From the NCBI GenBank assembly GCA_964569245.1, contig CAZMTK010000002.1, positions 124,001-188,000 on the forward strand: a stretch of 64,000 bases of DNA, written 5' to 3'. The DNA comes from JAAYTY01 sp964569245 (GTDB taxonomy: Bacteria > Fermentibacterota > Fermentibacteria > Fermentibacterales > Fermentibacteraceae). This document shows, one piece after another, positions 7,956 through 16,781 of the stretch. Position 1 is the first letter of the stretch; the number at the start of each line of letters is the position of its first letter. A program made the position numbers and the translations under genes. A model generated the notes under the pieces. The model was not told the origin of the DNA, did no database searches, and saw only the letters and a list, made by a program, of their open reading frames with translations.

Positions 7956-10189
7956 CTCACAACCGCCAGCCGAGTTCTGCGAATGCCGGACGGAGTCTCC
8001 ACGACGACCATGTAGATGCCTGTAGCGGCGGGAGAGCCGTCGAAGCTCCCGGACCACTCCCAGTCCTCTGGATCGTCGGATCCGACCGTGCCGAGGAACC
8101 TCCCGTCCAGGGAGTAGAAATCCGCCGAAACCGGGCCGTCTTCGACTCCCGCCATTCGCAGAGGCTCCTCTCCCGCCGGAAGGAAGGGCTGGGGATAGAA
8201 GCTGATTCCGGCGCCCGAGGCCCCTCCACCGCCCTGGACCTTCAGGCTCCACAGCCCGACCGAAGAGGAGAACAGCACCCTGCCCTCGGAGGGGACCCAG
8301 GCCGAGTATTCGCTCTCCACGCGTGAAGCCGGGGAATATGGGGAGTTGCTGTCGTCGAAGGCGGTCACGAGGTTGCCCTCGACGCAGAAAATGGCGGACG
8401 TTCCCAGACACCAGACTCGCTGAAGTCCGTCAATCGCCAGGGCCTTCACGGCATCCTGCGGCCCGGCAACGGCCCTGATCCCGGCGGCCGGAGTCCACCG
8501 GCAGAGGCCGTCCCCCGTTCCTATGAGCACGCTCCCCGACTGCTCGAGGGCGAAGCAGTATACCTGGTTCACGGGAAGACCGCTCGCCGTGGTGAAGGCC
8601 TGCCCGGGGGCGGGGAACCAGGTGTCGTCGGTCTTGTCCATGGGTGTGCCGTTGAAGTCCAGCATCTGGCATCCCTGGTCGCTCCCGAATGCGATCCAGA
8701 CCATGTCCTGCCCGAGTGCCTGCACGGTCCTGATGTTCTTGACGGCCAGGCCGTCGGAGAAGTCCCATGTCTGCCACTGGAGGTCTCCCGTTCGGGGACT
8801 GCCGGTCACTGCGGCGAGCCCGCTGGGCTCGTCGGGCGACGACCAGAAGGCTTCCTGGCCGATCCAGACGCACCCTCCCCTCTGCGACAGGGACACGACC
8901 TGGTTGTTGAAGAGCGGAGCGGGCATCTGGGGGAAGCCCGGAGGCACACCCGGCAGGCTCTCCGAGACGAACGTCACCGTGGTGTCGTCGTCGAGCGACC
9001 AGGTACCGTTGTCGTCGTACCAGGTGAGTCCGTTGTGATACGATGCCGTCCACACTCCGCCGGATGCGCAGGGAACCACGGAATAGGTCCTGAGGATGTT
9101 CGGCATGCCCTGGGCCTGTTCGTAGCTCCGCCAACCCTCTTCGTAGCGGGCCAGGAGACCCCGGTTGTGGCTGCCCAGGTACATGTCGCCGCCGTCAATC
9201 GAGATCTGGTAGCAGCTCCGCGAGGGCTGGCCTGGTATCTCACGAACCTGCCAAACGCCGTCTTCCAGCACCGCGAGACCTCTGCCGAGGTCGTCCGGCA
9301 GATTGTCGTAGGAGCCGGCACCTGCCCACACGCGGGCTCCGTCCCATCCCAGTGCGGTGGCCCAGGTCTGGGAGGGGAAGCCGGTCCCGAGCGGCTCCCA
9401 CAGCCTGCCGGAGACTCTGCGCCGGACCCCGCGGGTCGCTGCGACAAGCCCTTCGGGCGTGTCGATGAGGTCGAAGACGAGGCTGTCGGGTGAGAAGCAG
9501 TCCAGGATCGTGATCCAGCGGCTCCCTCCCCGCTTGAACACCCCGTTATCCCCGTAGCCGAAGAGGCTGTCCCCGCTCGCCACCAGATCGGTCATTCCGA
9601 GGTCCTGAGTGACATCGGACCAGGACCTCCACGATGAGGAGTCATAGGGGCTTGTCGAGAGATCGAGAGAGAAGACGCCATCCTCGGTCGCCAGCCAGAG
9701 CGTATCCGACAGCTCGGCCATGCCGGTGACCTCCCCTGCAGTGAATCCCCCGCCTGTGGTCGATTCGTCGAGGGGCACGAAGTCGGTTCCGCCGCTCCAT
9801 CTCGCGAAGCCCCCGTCGCTGGCCGCGAACACCCACTCGCCGACCGCCTCGACATCCCAGACCGCTTCGCCGGGAATCCCCTCGAACGCCGTATAGACGA
9901 TCCACTCCCCGTCCTCCCTGCAGGCGAGGCCGTCCGCAGTGGCCGCCCACAGGCGTCCATCCTGGTCCGCCATCACGTCGTTCACCTTGAAATGAGGCAG
10001 CTCGTCGGGAAAGGTTATCGTCTCTACGAAGCCGCCGGCAGTGTCGCACAGGATCATGCCTCCCGAGGTGGCGCACCAGATTCCCTCCTCGGAACGGTAG
10101 ATCGAGTTCACGTAGGTCATCGAGGTCTGCAGGTCCCATTCGAGCACCTGGGCGCCGATAACAGTCAGAGCGAGGAGCGCCGCGGTCAT
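7952..10189 (-). CDS. Large beta-propeller protein with FlgD-like C-terminal sorting domain
   Basis: 745 residues. The N-terminus has a short hydrophobic export signal (MTAALLALTVIGAQ). Repeated blades follow, marked by phrases such as LWAATADGLACRE, VFAASDGGFARWSG, LWLATEDGVFSLD and VLIGTGDGLCRW, as in two-component-regulator propellers. The last 80 or so residues (SFYPQPFLP, FYSLDGRFLGT, ATGIYMVVVET, ending RLAVVR) form a FlgD-Ig/Por-type C-terminal domain, like that of the protease at 23716-25932. This suggests export to the surface by a type IX-like route (inference). It starts one base after the upstream glycosyltransferase stop. Confidence 0.88.
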   Translation of the reverse strand: MTAALLALTVIGAQVLEWDLQTSMTYVNSIYRSEEGIWCATSGGMILCDTAGGFVETITFPDELPHFKVNDVMADQDGRLWAATADGLACREDGEWIVYTAFEGIPGEAVWDVEAVGEWVFAASDGGFARWSGGTDFVPLDESTTGGGFTAGEVTGMAELSDTLWLATEDGVFSLDLSTSPYDSSSWRSWSDVTQDLGMTDLVASGDSLFGYGDNGVFKRGGSRWITILDCFSPDSLVFDLIDTPEGLVAATRGVRRRVSGRLWEPLGTGFPSQTWATALGWDGARVWAGAGSYDNLPDDLGRGLAVLEDGVWQVREIPGQPSRSCYQISIDGGDMYLGSHNRGLLARYEEGWRSYEQAQGMPNILRTYSVVPCASGGVWTASYHNGLTWYDDNGTWSLDDDTTVTFVSESLPGVPPGFPQMPAPLFNNQVVSLSQRGGCVWIGQEAFWSSPDEPSGLAAVTGSPRTGDLQWQTWDFSDGLAVKNIRTVQALGQDMVWIAFGSDQGCQMLDFNGTPMDKTDDTWFPAPGQAFTTASGLPVNQVYCFALEQSGSVLIGTGDGLCRWTPAAGIRAVAGPQDAVKALAIDGLQRVWCLGTSAIFCVEGNLVTAFDDSNSPYSPASRVESEYSAWVPSEGRVLFSSSVGLWSLKVQGGGGASGAGISFYPQPFLPAGEEPLRMAGVEDGPVSADFYSLDGRFLGTVGSDDPEDWEWSGSFDGSPAATGIYMVVVETPSGIRRTRLAVVR

Positions 10190-10190
10190 C

Positions 10191-10895
10191 TCAGAACAGC
10201 CAGGGGAAGCGCAGCCGCCATACCATCCACACGGCCTCCCATACGATGCTCCTGGTCATCTTCGAGGTGCCGGCATGCCTGTCCACGAAGACGATGGGCA
10301 CTTCAGCCACTCTGCATCCGGCCTTCAGCAGCTTGTAGGTCACCTCTATCTGGAAAGAGTAGCCGTCGGAATGTATCCTGTCCAGGTCGAGACGGGCGAG
10401 AGCTTCCCGTCTGAAGGCCTTGAATCCTCCAGTTGCGTCCATCACGGGCATTCCGGTCACCAGTCTCGTGTAGCGGTTTGCGAGCCAGGACAGCAGTAGC
10501 CTCGAGAGGGGCCAGTTCACCACGTTAACGCCGCTGCAGTATCTCGAGCCCAGTACGAAGTCGCAGTTCTCCAGAGCGGCCAGCAGCTCCGGGATCTTTG
10601 CGGGATCGTGAGAGAAGTCCGCATCCATCTGGACGATCGGATCGAATCCCTGTTCGAGCGCCCAGCGGAATCCCGCAACGTAGGCCTGTCCCAGCCCGGC
10701 CTTGCCGGGCCGGGACAGCAGGTGCACCCTACCGGTCGGCTTCATCTCCTCGACGGCACCAGCCGTGCCGTCCGGGCTGTTGTCATCGACGACGAGGATC
10801 TCCAGACGCTCCGGCAGGGCGAGCAGGGCGGGCAGCAGTCTCCTTATGTTCTCTATTTCGTTGTAGGTTGGTACTACTGCGATGGGGCCCTTCAA
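10191..10895 (-). CDS. Polyprenol-phosphate mannosyltransferase (DPM1-like GT2)
   Basis: 234 residues. Hallmarks of the dolichol/polyprenol-phosphate mannose synthase family are VVPTYNE at the N-terminus, VVDDNSPDGT at 35-44, QMDADFSHDP at 89-98, GSRYCSG, and GGFKAFRREALARLD. It would charge a polyprenyl phosphate with a hexose for later use by membrane glycosyltransferases such as the GT39-like protein at 5674-6975. I chose the TTG at 10895 because AGAGGAG sits five bases upstream and the length matches the family; an ATG at 10946 would add 17 unconserved residues. It is the first gene of the minus-strand operon. Confidence 0.92.
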   Translation of the reverse strand: MKGPIAVVPTYNEIENIRRLLPALLALPERLEILVVDDNSPDGTAGAVEEMKPTGRVHLLSRPGKAGLGQAYVAGFRWALEQGFDPIVQMDADFSHDPAKIPELLAALENCDFVLGSRYCSGVNVVNWPLSRLLLSWLANRYTRLVTGMPVMDATGGFKAFRREALARLDLDRIHSDGYSFQIEVTYKLLKAGCRVAEVPIVFVDRHAGTSKMTRSIVWEAVWMVWRLRFPWLF

Positions 10896-10976
10896 TCGAT
10901 CTCCTCTCGTGCCCCGGCTCACCGGCGCCGACCCTGGAGGGAACATCGGCCGGGAGACTGCTCAAGCAAGAAGGTT

Positions 10977-10982
10977 TATATA
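10977..10982 (+). promoter_or_regulatory. Possible -10 box for the barrel gene
   Basis: TATATA lies about 25 bases upstream of the ribosome-binding site in the divergent intergenic region, in the only AT-rich patch there. No clear -35 partner was recognised. Confidence 0.3.
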
Positions 10983-11006
10983 TCGAGAACCGCACGGAGG
11001 TTGCAA

Positions 11007-12047
11007 ATGCTGAGAGTCGCGACCCTCGTTCTGCTGACGGTCCTCAACGGGGCCGGCGCACATGCCACGTTCCTCCCGGTCCTCAGCTATTCGTCCAGCT
11101 CGGGTTTCGTGTATGGCGGGAGAGTGGATGCCGTCCTGCAGGGATCTCCGTGCGCCGAGATATCGGCGATGCTCTGGTGGACCACACGTGGCGGACAGTA
11201 CCAGACCGCTTCTGCCGCGCTGCCCCGAGGCGAAGGCATCTGGAGGCTGGAGGCATCGCACGACCAGGTCCTCGATGCCGACTTCTTCGGCTGGGGCAAC
11301 GGAGGAGACCCCGACAGCTTCGTGGAGTTCGACAGGGAGGAGGACGTCTTCTACCTTGGCAGAACCCAGCGTTTGGGGGAGCGGCTGGAAGCCGGGCTCG
11401 GTGTGGAGACGCGGCATTCTGTTGCGTTCGACATGGATTCCAGCATCCTGTGGGAGACCGTCCCGGACCTGCACACGGCTTCCGCCTGGTCTTCGGGCCC
11501 GAGAGCGGAGGTAGCCTTTCTCGGATGTCCGCTGCTGGGGTTACCCGGGTACACTTCGGCTACCTTCCTCGTCGAGTCTGGATCGGGGTTCTCCTATGCA
11601 GACCTGGAGCTGGAGAAGGCGGTCTACGCGCCCTTCGTCGAGGGCAGCGTGGCGGCTCTTCGATACAGCGTCGCACAGCGGTGGGGTGTGGAGGATTCGC
11701 CCTTCCCCTTCCTTCCGTCATTGGGGCCGGACGAGGTTCTGAGGGGCTATGCGGACGACAGGTTCACGGGGCCGGTCAGAGCCGTAGCCAACCTCGAACT
11801 GCACCGGCCTGTACTTGGCTTCGAGCCCTCGTCCGGTCCGCTTCCATCCGCGCTCGTCAGCCTTGCGCTCTTCGCGGATGCGGGACAGGTCGCAGAAGGG
11901 ATGGGCGGCATCCGGTGGGACAGGTATCACGGGAATGTCGGCGCAGGACTCCGGTTCATGGCCGGCCTCACCAAGGTGCGGATAGACTGGACATTTCTCT
12001 CCCCGGAAGGCATGAAGCTTCAGCTCGGCTTCGGTGAAGCCTTCTGA
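11007..12047 (+). CDS. Outer-membrane beta-barrel protein (Omp85/BamA C-terminal-domain-like)
   Basis: 346 residues with a signal peptide (MLRVATLVLLTVLNGAGA). The remainder alternates polar and apolar residues, as in transmembrane strands. The segment DEVLRGYADDRFTGPVRAVA, followed by NLELHRPVL, matches the conserved RGY...G...N.E.R region of the Omp85 surface-antigen domain. The protein ends in Phe, as barrels usually do. No POTRA domains are present, so it is a lone barrel. GGAGG lies six bases before the ATG, and a TATATA box at 10977-10982 could be its -10 element. It converges on sppA, with an inverted-repeat element between them. Confidence 0.85.
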   Translation: MLRVATLVLLTVLNGAGAHATFLPVLSYSSSSGFVYGGRVDAVLQGSPCAEISAMLWWTTRGGQYQTASAALPRGEGIWRLEASHDQVLDADFFGWGNGGDPDSFVEFDREEDVFYLGRTQRLGERLEAGLGVETRHSVAFDMDSSILWETVPDLHTASAWSSGPRAEVAFLGCPLLGLPGYTSATFLVESGSGFSYADLELEKAVYAPFVEGSVAALRYSVAQRWGVEDSPFPFLPSLGPDEVLRGYADDRFTGPVRAVANLELHRPVLGFEPSSGPLPSALVSLALFADAGQVAEGMGGIRWDRYHGNVGAGLRFMAGLTKVRIDWTFLSPEGMKLQLGFGEAF

Positions 12048-12055
12048 CGTCAACA

Positions 12056-12203
12056 GGGGTCAGAGTTGACTTCGTTGTTTTCGACGCCCTGCAGTTCCTG
12101 TCTGTTTCCATGAGCTCACGCCGCACCGGGCGCCCCGTGACCCTGATCACGGCACGCACAATGAGCGCCGGACACCGAGGTCAACGAAGTCAACTCCGAC
12201 CCC
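12056..12203. repeat. 148-bp inverted-repeat element (REP/RAYT- or MITE-like)
   Basis: The ends are 22-bp inverted repeats at 12056-12077 and 12182-12203, identical at 21 of 22 positions. The arm reads GGGGTC then A or G then GAGTTGACTTCGTTG. The interior contains a small palindrome near 12135-12155 (CCGTGA ... TCACGG). No long open frame fits it. GGGGTC-AGAGT-type arms resemble palindromes mobilised by REP-associated tyrosine transposases, so this is probably a non-autonomous element (family link from memory, not tested). It lies exactly between two convergent genes and may also act as a two-way terminator. Confidence 0.7.
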
Positions 12204-12216
12204 TTGGAGCTGAGTG

Positions 12217-14523
12217 CTATTCCACCAGGATGACAGGAGCCAGGTACAGTGTCGTGCCCATGCGACCGGCCACCTCGACGGCTTCGGCCAGTCCGCCGAG
12301 CGGACCAACCGGCAGAGATCCGATCAGGCCCGGCTGGGGATAGACCGCCACCGCCGGCTCGTCGCCGGGGTCCATGCCGGCCATCCTCCATGCGCACTCC
12401 ACTGCGTCGACTACTCCTCCAAGCCTGTCAACGAGGCCTCGCTCGACTGCGTCCGCACCGGCCCATACCCTTCCCTGAGCGACTGCTTGAACCTCCTCGA
12501 AGGTCATCCCCCGACCCTCGGCCACACGGTTCACGAACAGGTCATAGCTGTCCTGCATCAGGGCCTGCATCCTGTCGCGCTGCTCGGGGGTGTACGGCGA
12601 GAAGATGCTTCCCATGTCGGCCATGGGCCACGAAGTGAGCGTCTCGACGTTGACTCCTAGCCTGTCCAGGAGCCCTGCGATCGCGAACTTGCCTGTGATG
12701 ACTCCGATCGAGCCGGTCACTGTCAGTGCGTCTGCGAAGATGCTGTCCGCACCGCAGGCGATGTAGTAGCCTCCCGAACCGGCCACTGCCCCCATGGAGA
12801 CCACGACTGGAATCCGCTCCGAAGCCCTGTCCAGGGCGTGGAGGATCTCTTCGCTGGCGAAGGCGTCTCCACCCGGCGAATCCACCCTCAGCACCAGCGC
12901 CTTCACGCCCGGGGCCGATGCGGCGCGCTCTATGACCTCGCACATCGTCTCGCTGCCCATGGTTCGACCGAGAGGGAAGGAGTTTCCGCTCTCCCCTCTC
13001 GTGATCATCCCGGTGGCGACCACCACGGCAACATGCGGTTCGGGGCCCCAGTCCTCCTCTACGGGGATGGAGGAGCGGTACTGGTCCAGCGAGCTGATCC
13101 TCGCGCCGCGGCCCAGATCTGTCTCCATCCGCTCCTCCAGCTCGTCCGGGAACAGGATGCCGTCGGCGAGGCCGAGGTTCGGCGCATCGGCGCCGGTGCA
13201 GGGCCCCCTCTCCAGCAGAGCGCGGATCTGTGGACCCTCGAGGCCCATTCCATCCGTGATTCCCCGGAACAGCTCCCTCTCGAATGCCTCCAGCAGGGCG
13301 GTCTCGGCTTCCACCTGCGCCTCGGAGATGTCCGGCCTCGTGAACATCTCGCTGGCGCTCTTGTAGTCGCCGATGTGGAACAAGTCCGGATACACACCCA
13401 GGCCGTCCAGCATGTTCCTCAGGAAGATGCAGTGCTCCGAGAGACCGATCAGCCCGACTTCGCCAGCAGGGTGCAGGAAGGCGTCCGTTCCTACAGAGGC
13501 CAGATAGAGGTCGAAGTTCGACCCGCCGGTCATATAGATGTACACAGGCTTGCCGGCGGCTCTCACACGGCTCAGCAGCTCGCGCACCTCCTCAGCCTGG
13601 GCGGGGCTGCCTATGTCGCCGTCTATCTCCACGAGAACGCCATCGACTGTTCCGTCTTCGGCCATGCGGCTCAGGAGAAGGGCGTCCTCGGTGAAGGAGG
13701 GATGCGAAGGCCCGAAGAAGCCCCTCGTCCTCTCCTCCCTCGAATTCCCAGGCTCGATTCTCACGAAGCGGCACGGAGGCGGAAGGAGGCTGCCCCTGGG
13801 ACTGGAGGAAAGCCGCACCTGGCCCCTCGCTCCGGCGTAGCCGTCGTCCTCGTCGAAGGCGGCGGAACCGCCGAGGCCGAGGTTGCCGAAATCGGTGGAG
13901 ATGCCCGCTCTGAAGCCTTCCGATCCACCGTCGAACCTCAGCGCGAGCCCCTCCATCGGCCTGAGCTCAACGCCACCGGAGTACTCGACATCCTCGAAAC
14001 TCTCGCCGGTGCTCAGTCCGGCAAGGAGAGTCACCGCGCGCCCGGCGGGACGCAATGCAAGCCCGGCCTTCCACAAGCGCTCCTGCACGAAGTTGCCGGA
14101 AGTGAATCCGCCACGTCTCACTATGCCCAGGCCCATCCACCGCAACGGTCTCGCCGAGACGCCGAACGTCCAGAACCCCTTGCCCTCGTATTCGGAATCG
14201 CGAGTGGGGTCGAACCACGTATAGGAAGTGCCGGCAGCCAGCATGTCTCTCAGGAACCTGCTTCCAGAACCTATCGTGAAGCTCCGCAAACCTTCGGCAT
14301 CGTTCCAGTATCCCCTGAAACCGAAGCCTGGCGCGGCAAGGGCGAGGCCGTCGAACCGCTCGAAGGAGCTGTCGCTGACCTGGAAGCCGGCCGCAAGCAT
14401 AAGATCAGGATGCCATGCGAGGCATGCGGGGTTCACGATGTCAGCCTCTCCAGGGACAGGGGCGGCCGGCCAGTCGAACTGCGGCTCCAGCCCCGCCAGG
14501 ATTCCAAGCAGCAGTATCGTCAT
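12217..14523 (-). CDS. sppA: Signal peptide peptidase SppA (tandem-domain) with extra N-terminal domain
   Basis: 768 residues. Residues 1-250 form a separate domain: an export signal, then repeated beta-strand text such as GFGFRGYWNDAEG and KAGLALRPAGRAVTLLAGL, resembling an outer-membrane barrel or PorV-like fold. Two SppA/S49 domains follow. The expected catalytic pair of 67-kDa SppA is present: Lys388 in GDYKSASEMF and Ser583 in GAVAGSGGYYIA. Family members cleave leftover signal peptides at the membrane. The barrel-like N-terminus is not found in the E. coli enzyme and suggests a different location. The start has GGAGGGAAGG just before ATG. Confidence 0.93.
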   Translation of the reverse strand: MTILLLGILAGLEPQFDWPAAPVPGEADIVNPACLAWHPDLMLAAGFQVSDSSFERFDGLALAAPGFGFRGYWNDAEGLRSFTIGSGSRFLRDMLAAGTSYTWFDPTRDSEYEGKGFWTFGVSARPLRWMGLGIVRRGGFTSGNFVQERLWKAGLALRPAGRAVTLLAGLSTGESFEDVEYSGGVELRPMEGLALRFDGGSEGFRAGISTDFGNLGLGGSAAFDEDDGYAGARGQVRLSSSPRGSLLPPPCRFVRIEPGNSREERTRGFFGPSHPSFTEDALLLSRMAEDGTVDGVLVEIDGDIGSPAQAEEVRELLSRVRAAGKPVYIYMTGGSNFDLYLASVGTDAFLHPAGEVGLIGLSEHCIFLRNMLDGLGVYPDLFHIGDYKSASEMFTRPDISEAQVEAETALLEAFERELFRGITDGMGLEGPQIRALLERGPCTGADAPNLGLADGILFPDELEERMETDLGRGARISSLDQYRSSIPVEEDWGPEPHVAVVVATGMITRGESGNSFPLGRTMGSETMCEVIERAASAPGVKALVLRVDSPGGDAFASEEILHALDRASERIPVVVSMGAVAGSGGYYIACGADSIFADALTVTGSIGVITGKFAIAGLLDRLGVNVETLTSWPMADMGSIFSPYTPEQRDRMQALMQDSYDLFVNRVAEGRGMTFEEVQAVAQGRVWAGADAVERGLVDRLGGVVDAVECAWRMAGMDPGDEPAVAVYPQPGLIGSLPVGPLGGLAEAVEVAGRMGTTLYLAPVILVE

Positions 14524-14645
14524 GCCTTCCCTCCGTCAGGAACTGAAGCAGCGGATATGCAGGAATTCTTCGACGAGAGTCTTCGGCGAGCCGTGTGCCG
14601 TACGCCGCCGGGAACAGCGAGTCTCGACCTTGGCCTGCAGTCCTG

Positions 14646-14978
14646 CTAGCTCTCCCCTCCGCCCAGCTTCGCCAGAAGGGACGAAACGGGTATCCACACG
14701 ATCAGAACTCCGATCAGGAAAGGCCAGACCCTGACTATGCCGATAGAGTCGTGATGCAGGGCTGCTATGCCGGCGGCCCCCCAGCCCAGCAGCAGGAACC
14801 CGACGAACACGTTCTCTCGATGTCTGAGGCCGCGCACCAGAGAGGCGATGCCGATCGCGCAGAAGACAGAGGGCCACCACCTCCCCAGATCCACACCGAA
14901 TCCCCAGAGAATGAAAAGAAGGCCGACGGCACCGAGCACCACGGCCATGATGACCCAACCCCTGCCGACACCGGCCAT
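14646..14978 (-). CDS. Small membrane protein with LiaF/LiaI-like transmembrane region
   Basis: 110 residues with about four hydrophobic helices (VIMAVVLGAVGLLFILWGFG; WWPSVFCAIGIASLV; VFVGFLLLGWGAAGIAAL; VWPFLIGVLIVWIPV). The pattern of a Gly-rich loop and WP pairs matches the LiaI-LiaF-like transmembrane domain seen in envelope-stress modules. GGGAGGAGG lies directly before the ATG. No soluble domain follows, so the function is open; envelope sensing is a guess. The 120 bases between its stop and sppA hold nothing recognisable. Confidence 0.75.
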   Translation of the reverse strand: MAGVGRGWVIMAVVLGAVGLLFILWGFGVDLGRWWPSVFCAIGIASLVRGLRHRENVFVGFLLLGWGAAGIAALHHDSIGIVRVWPFLIGVLIVWIPVSSLLAKLGGGES

Positions 14979-14991
14979 CGCTGCCTCCTCC

Positions 14992-15474
14992 CTATTCCTC
15001 CGGTGGTGGGACCAGCCCGGCTATGTCTACGGCCCAGCCCGACGGAGTCAGGCGCACCGGGATCTCCTGCGACCCCCGGGACGTCCTCACCACTACGATC
15101 GCGAATGTCGAATCCACGTATTCCACTGACCTGATGCTCGTGCTCAAGCGATGCGCGGTCTCCGATGCCGAGCTCATCCTCGCGAACAGCTCCTGCCCCG
15201 TCAAAGCCGTGAACTCCTCCTCGGTCATCCCGCCAGCAAGGCGCTCCAGCGCCGGACTCGCCTCCAAGTACCCGAAATGATGGAGGACGAAAACGGTCGA
15301 ATCGTACCACGCCTGCGACTCGGGAGTGATCATTGACCAGGCAGAGGCGTAGTCGGAGTCGGCCAGGGCTTCGGCCAGTCCGGTCACTGCGGAGGCTGGC
15401 CCCTCCCCGGTCCCGCAGGCACAGACTGCGAGAATCGCTGAAGCCGATATCGCACGTCGGAGCGCGGGTCTCAC
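14992..15474 (-). CDS. Putative lipoprotein with NTF2/DUF4878-like domain
   Basis: 160 residues. The N-terminus is basic then hydrophobic and ends in a lipobox-like VCAC (Cys20; Cys18 is less likely), so it is probably lipidated. The rest (AVTGLAEALADSDYASAWSM, then SQAWYDSTVFV and late strands IAVVVRTSRGSQEIPVRL-like) has the small alpha+beta look of DUF4878/NTF2-type lipoproteins. The GTG start overlaps the DUF1015 stop as GTGA, so the two are translationally coupled. Function unknown. Confidence 0.75.
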   Translation of the reverse strand: MRPALRRAISASAILAVCACGTGEGPASAVTGLAEALADSDYASAWSMITPESQAWYDSTVFVLHHFGYLEASPALERLAGGMTEEEFTALTGQELFARMSSASETAHRLSTSIRSVEYVDSTFAIVVVRTSRGSQEIPVRLTPSGWAVDIAGLVPPPEE

Positions 15475-16706
15475 AGCAGGTGAATCACCAGCCCGCTGCG
15501 GAGCTTGGGTTCGAACCAGGTGGACTTGGGAGGCATGACGTTCCCGCTCTCGGCGACTCTCAGGAGCTGATCCATCGTCGTGGCGTGAAGCGAGAAGGCT
15601 ATGGCGTACTTCCCGGTATCGACGAGCGTCGAAAGCTCGCCCGTGCCCCTGATTCCGCCCACGAAGCCGATCCGCCTGTCTGTTCTTGGATCGTCGATGC
15701 CGAGGACGGGGCCAAGCAGGTTGTTCTGGAGGATGCTGGAGTCGAGGCTGAGGACCGGGTCGTCATGAGGATAGGTGCCCTCCTTCGCCCTGAGACCTGT
15801 CCAGGAGCCGCTCATGTACAGAGAGAAGTCGTGCACCCTCTCGGGGCTGGCGGGCGCAGACGGGAGGATGTCGAAACTCTTCGCGACCCTGTCCATGAAC
15901 TCGGCAGGGGAGAGCCCGTTCAGGTCCTTCACCACCCTGTTGTAAGGCATGATCCTCATGTGGCTCTTGGGAAAGATCACGGCCAGGAACCAGTTGTACT
16001 CCTCGTTTCCGGTGTGTCCAGGATTGGACTCTCTGCGCCTCCGACCCAGTATCGTGGCCGCAGCGCTCCTGTGGTGGCCATCCGCAACGTAGAGCAAGGG
16101 GACTTCAGCGAATATCTGCTCGATCCTCCTCACCGCCGCATCCCCGGACGCGAGCCACAGGGTGTGCCTGACGCCGTCAGGGGCGGTGAAGTCGTATTCG
16201 GGCTCTGCCCTGCCCACTTCCGCCTGGATGGCGCTCAGCTCCGGCATGTCCGGGTAGGTGAGGAAGACCGGCCCTACCTGGGCGTTCAGCGCATCGATAT
16301 GGCGAAGGCGATCCTCCTCCTTCTCCTTCCTGGTGTGCTCGTGCTTCCTTATCACGTTGCTGTCGTAGTCCTCGATCGAGGCGCATCCCACGAGTCCCAC
16401 CTGGGCGTGGTCGCCCATTATCTGCCTGTAGAAATAGAAGGAGGGCTCGGGATCCTGAACGAGGATCCCGTCGGCGATCATCTTCCTGAAGTTCTCTGCA
16501 CCGCGGGCATAGACCCGAGGATCGTAGAGGTCTATCGACGGGTCGAGATCGATCTCGGGCTTCGTCACGTGGAGTATGCTGTAGGGGTTCCCGGCTGCCA
16601 TCTCTCTGGCCTCGTCGGAATCGAGCACGTCGTAGGGAGGCGCAGCCACCCTGCTGGCATACTCCTTGAGCGGTCTCAGGCCCTTCAGCGGTTTGATTCT
16701 TGCCAT
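15471..16706 (-). CDS. DUF1015 family protein
   Basis: 411 residues. It shows the full DUF1015 pattern: MARIKPLKGLRPLKEYASRV with AAPPYDVLDSDEAR at the N-terminus, NPYSILHVTKPEID, FYRQIMGDHAQVGLVGCASI, RKHEHTRKEKEEDRLRH, then YVADGHHRSAAA and a C-terminal KSTWFEPKLRSGL. The start has GGAGG six bases before ATG; 24 in-frame codons upstream lack the family's conservation. In other bacteria the family often sits beside serA-like genes, and its biochemical role is not settled. The conserved His/Arg-rich motifs suggest an enzyme. Confidence 0.93.
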   Translation of the reverse strand: MARIKPLKGLRPLKEYASRVAAPPYDVLDSDEAREMAAGNPYSILHVTKPEIDLDPSIDLYDPRVYARGAENFRKMIADGILVQDPEPSFYFYRQIMGDHAQVGLVGCASIEDYDSNVIRKHEHTRKEKEEDRLRHIDALNAQVGPVFLTYPDMPELSAIQAEVGRAEPEYDFTAPDGVRHTLWLASGDAAVRRIEQIFAEVPLLYVADGHHRSAAATILGRRRRESNPGHTGNEEYNWFLAVIFPKSHMRIMPYNRVVKDLNGLSPAEFMDRVAKSFDILPSAPASPERVHDFSLYMSGSWTGLRAKEGTYPHDDPVLSLDSSILQNNLLGPVLGIDDPRTDRRIGFVGGIRGTGELSTLVDTGKYAIAFSLHATTMDQLLRVAESGNVMPPKSTWFEPKLRSGLVIHLL

Positions 16707-16750
16707 GGCTAGCCTCCGGGGTCTCCTGAATGGTGGCGTTCCGCGCCCCT

Positions 16751-16765
16751 GCCGGCTCGGCCGGC
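16751..16765. other. GC hairpin between TPR-like gene and DUF1015 gene
   Basis: GCCGG-CTCGG-CCGGC forms a 5-bp stem in the 75-bp gap. There is no T tract, so it is at best a weak attenuator. Confidence 0.25.
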
Positions 16766-16781
16766 CCGGGACCGACAAGAG

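Noticed and set aside
12110..12343. Small frames inside the inverted-repeat element
   Set aside because: They cross the repeat arm and the sppA end, with no ribosome site or conserved sequence.
12838..14649. 603-codon open frame antisense to sppA
   Set aside because: It mirrors a gene with clear catalytic motifs; high-GC codon bias leaves the opposite strand open. No recognisable protein features.
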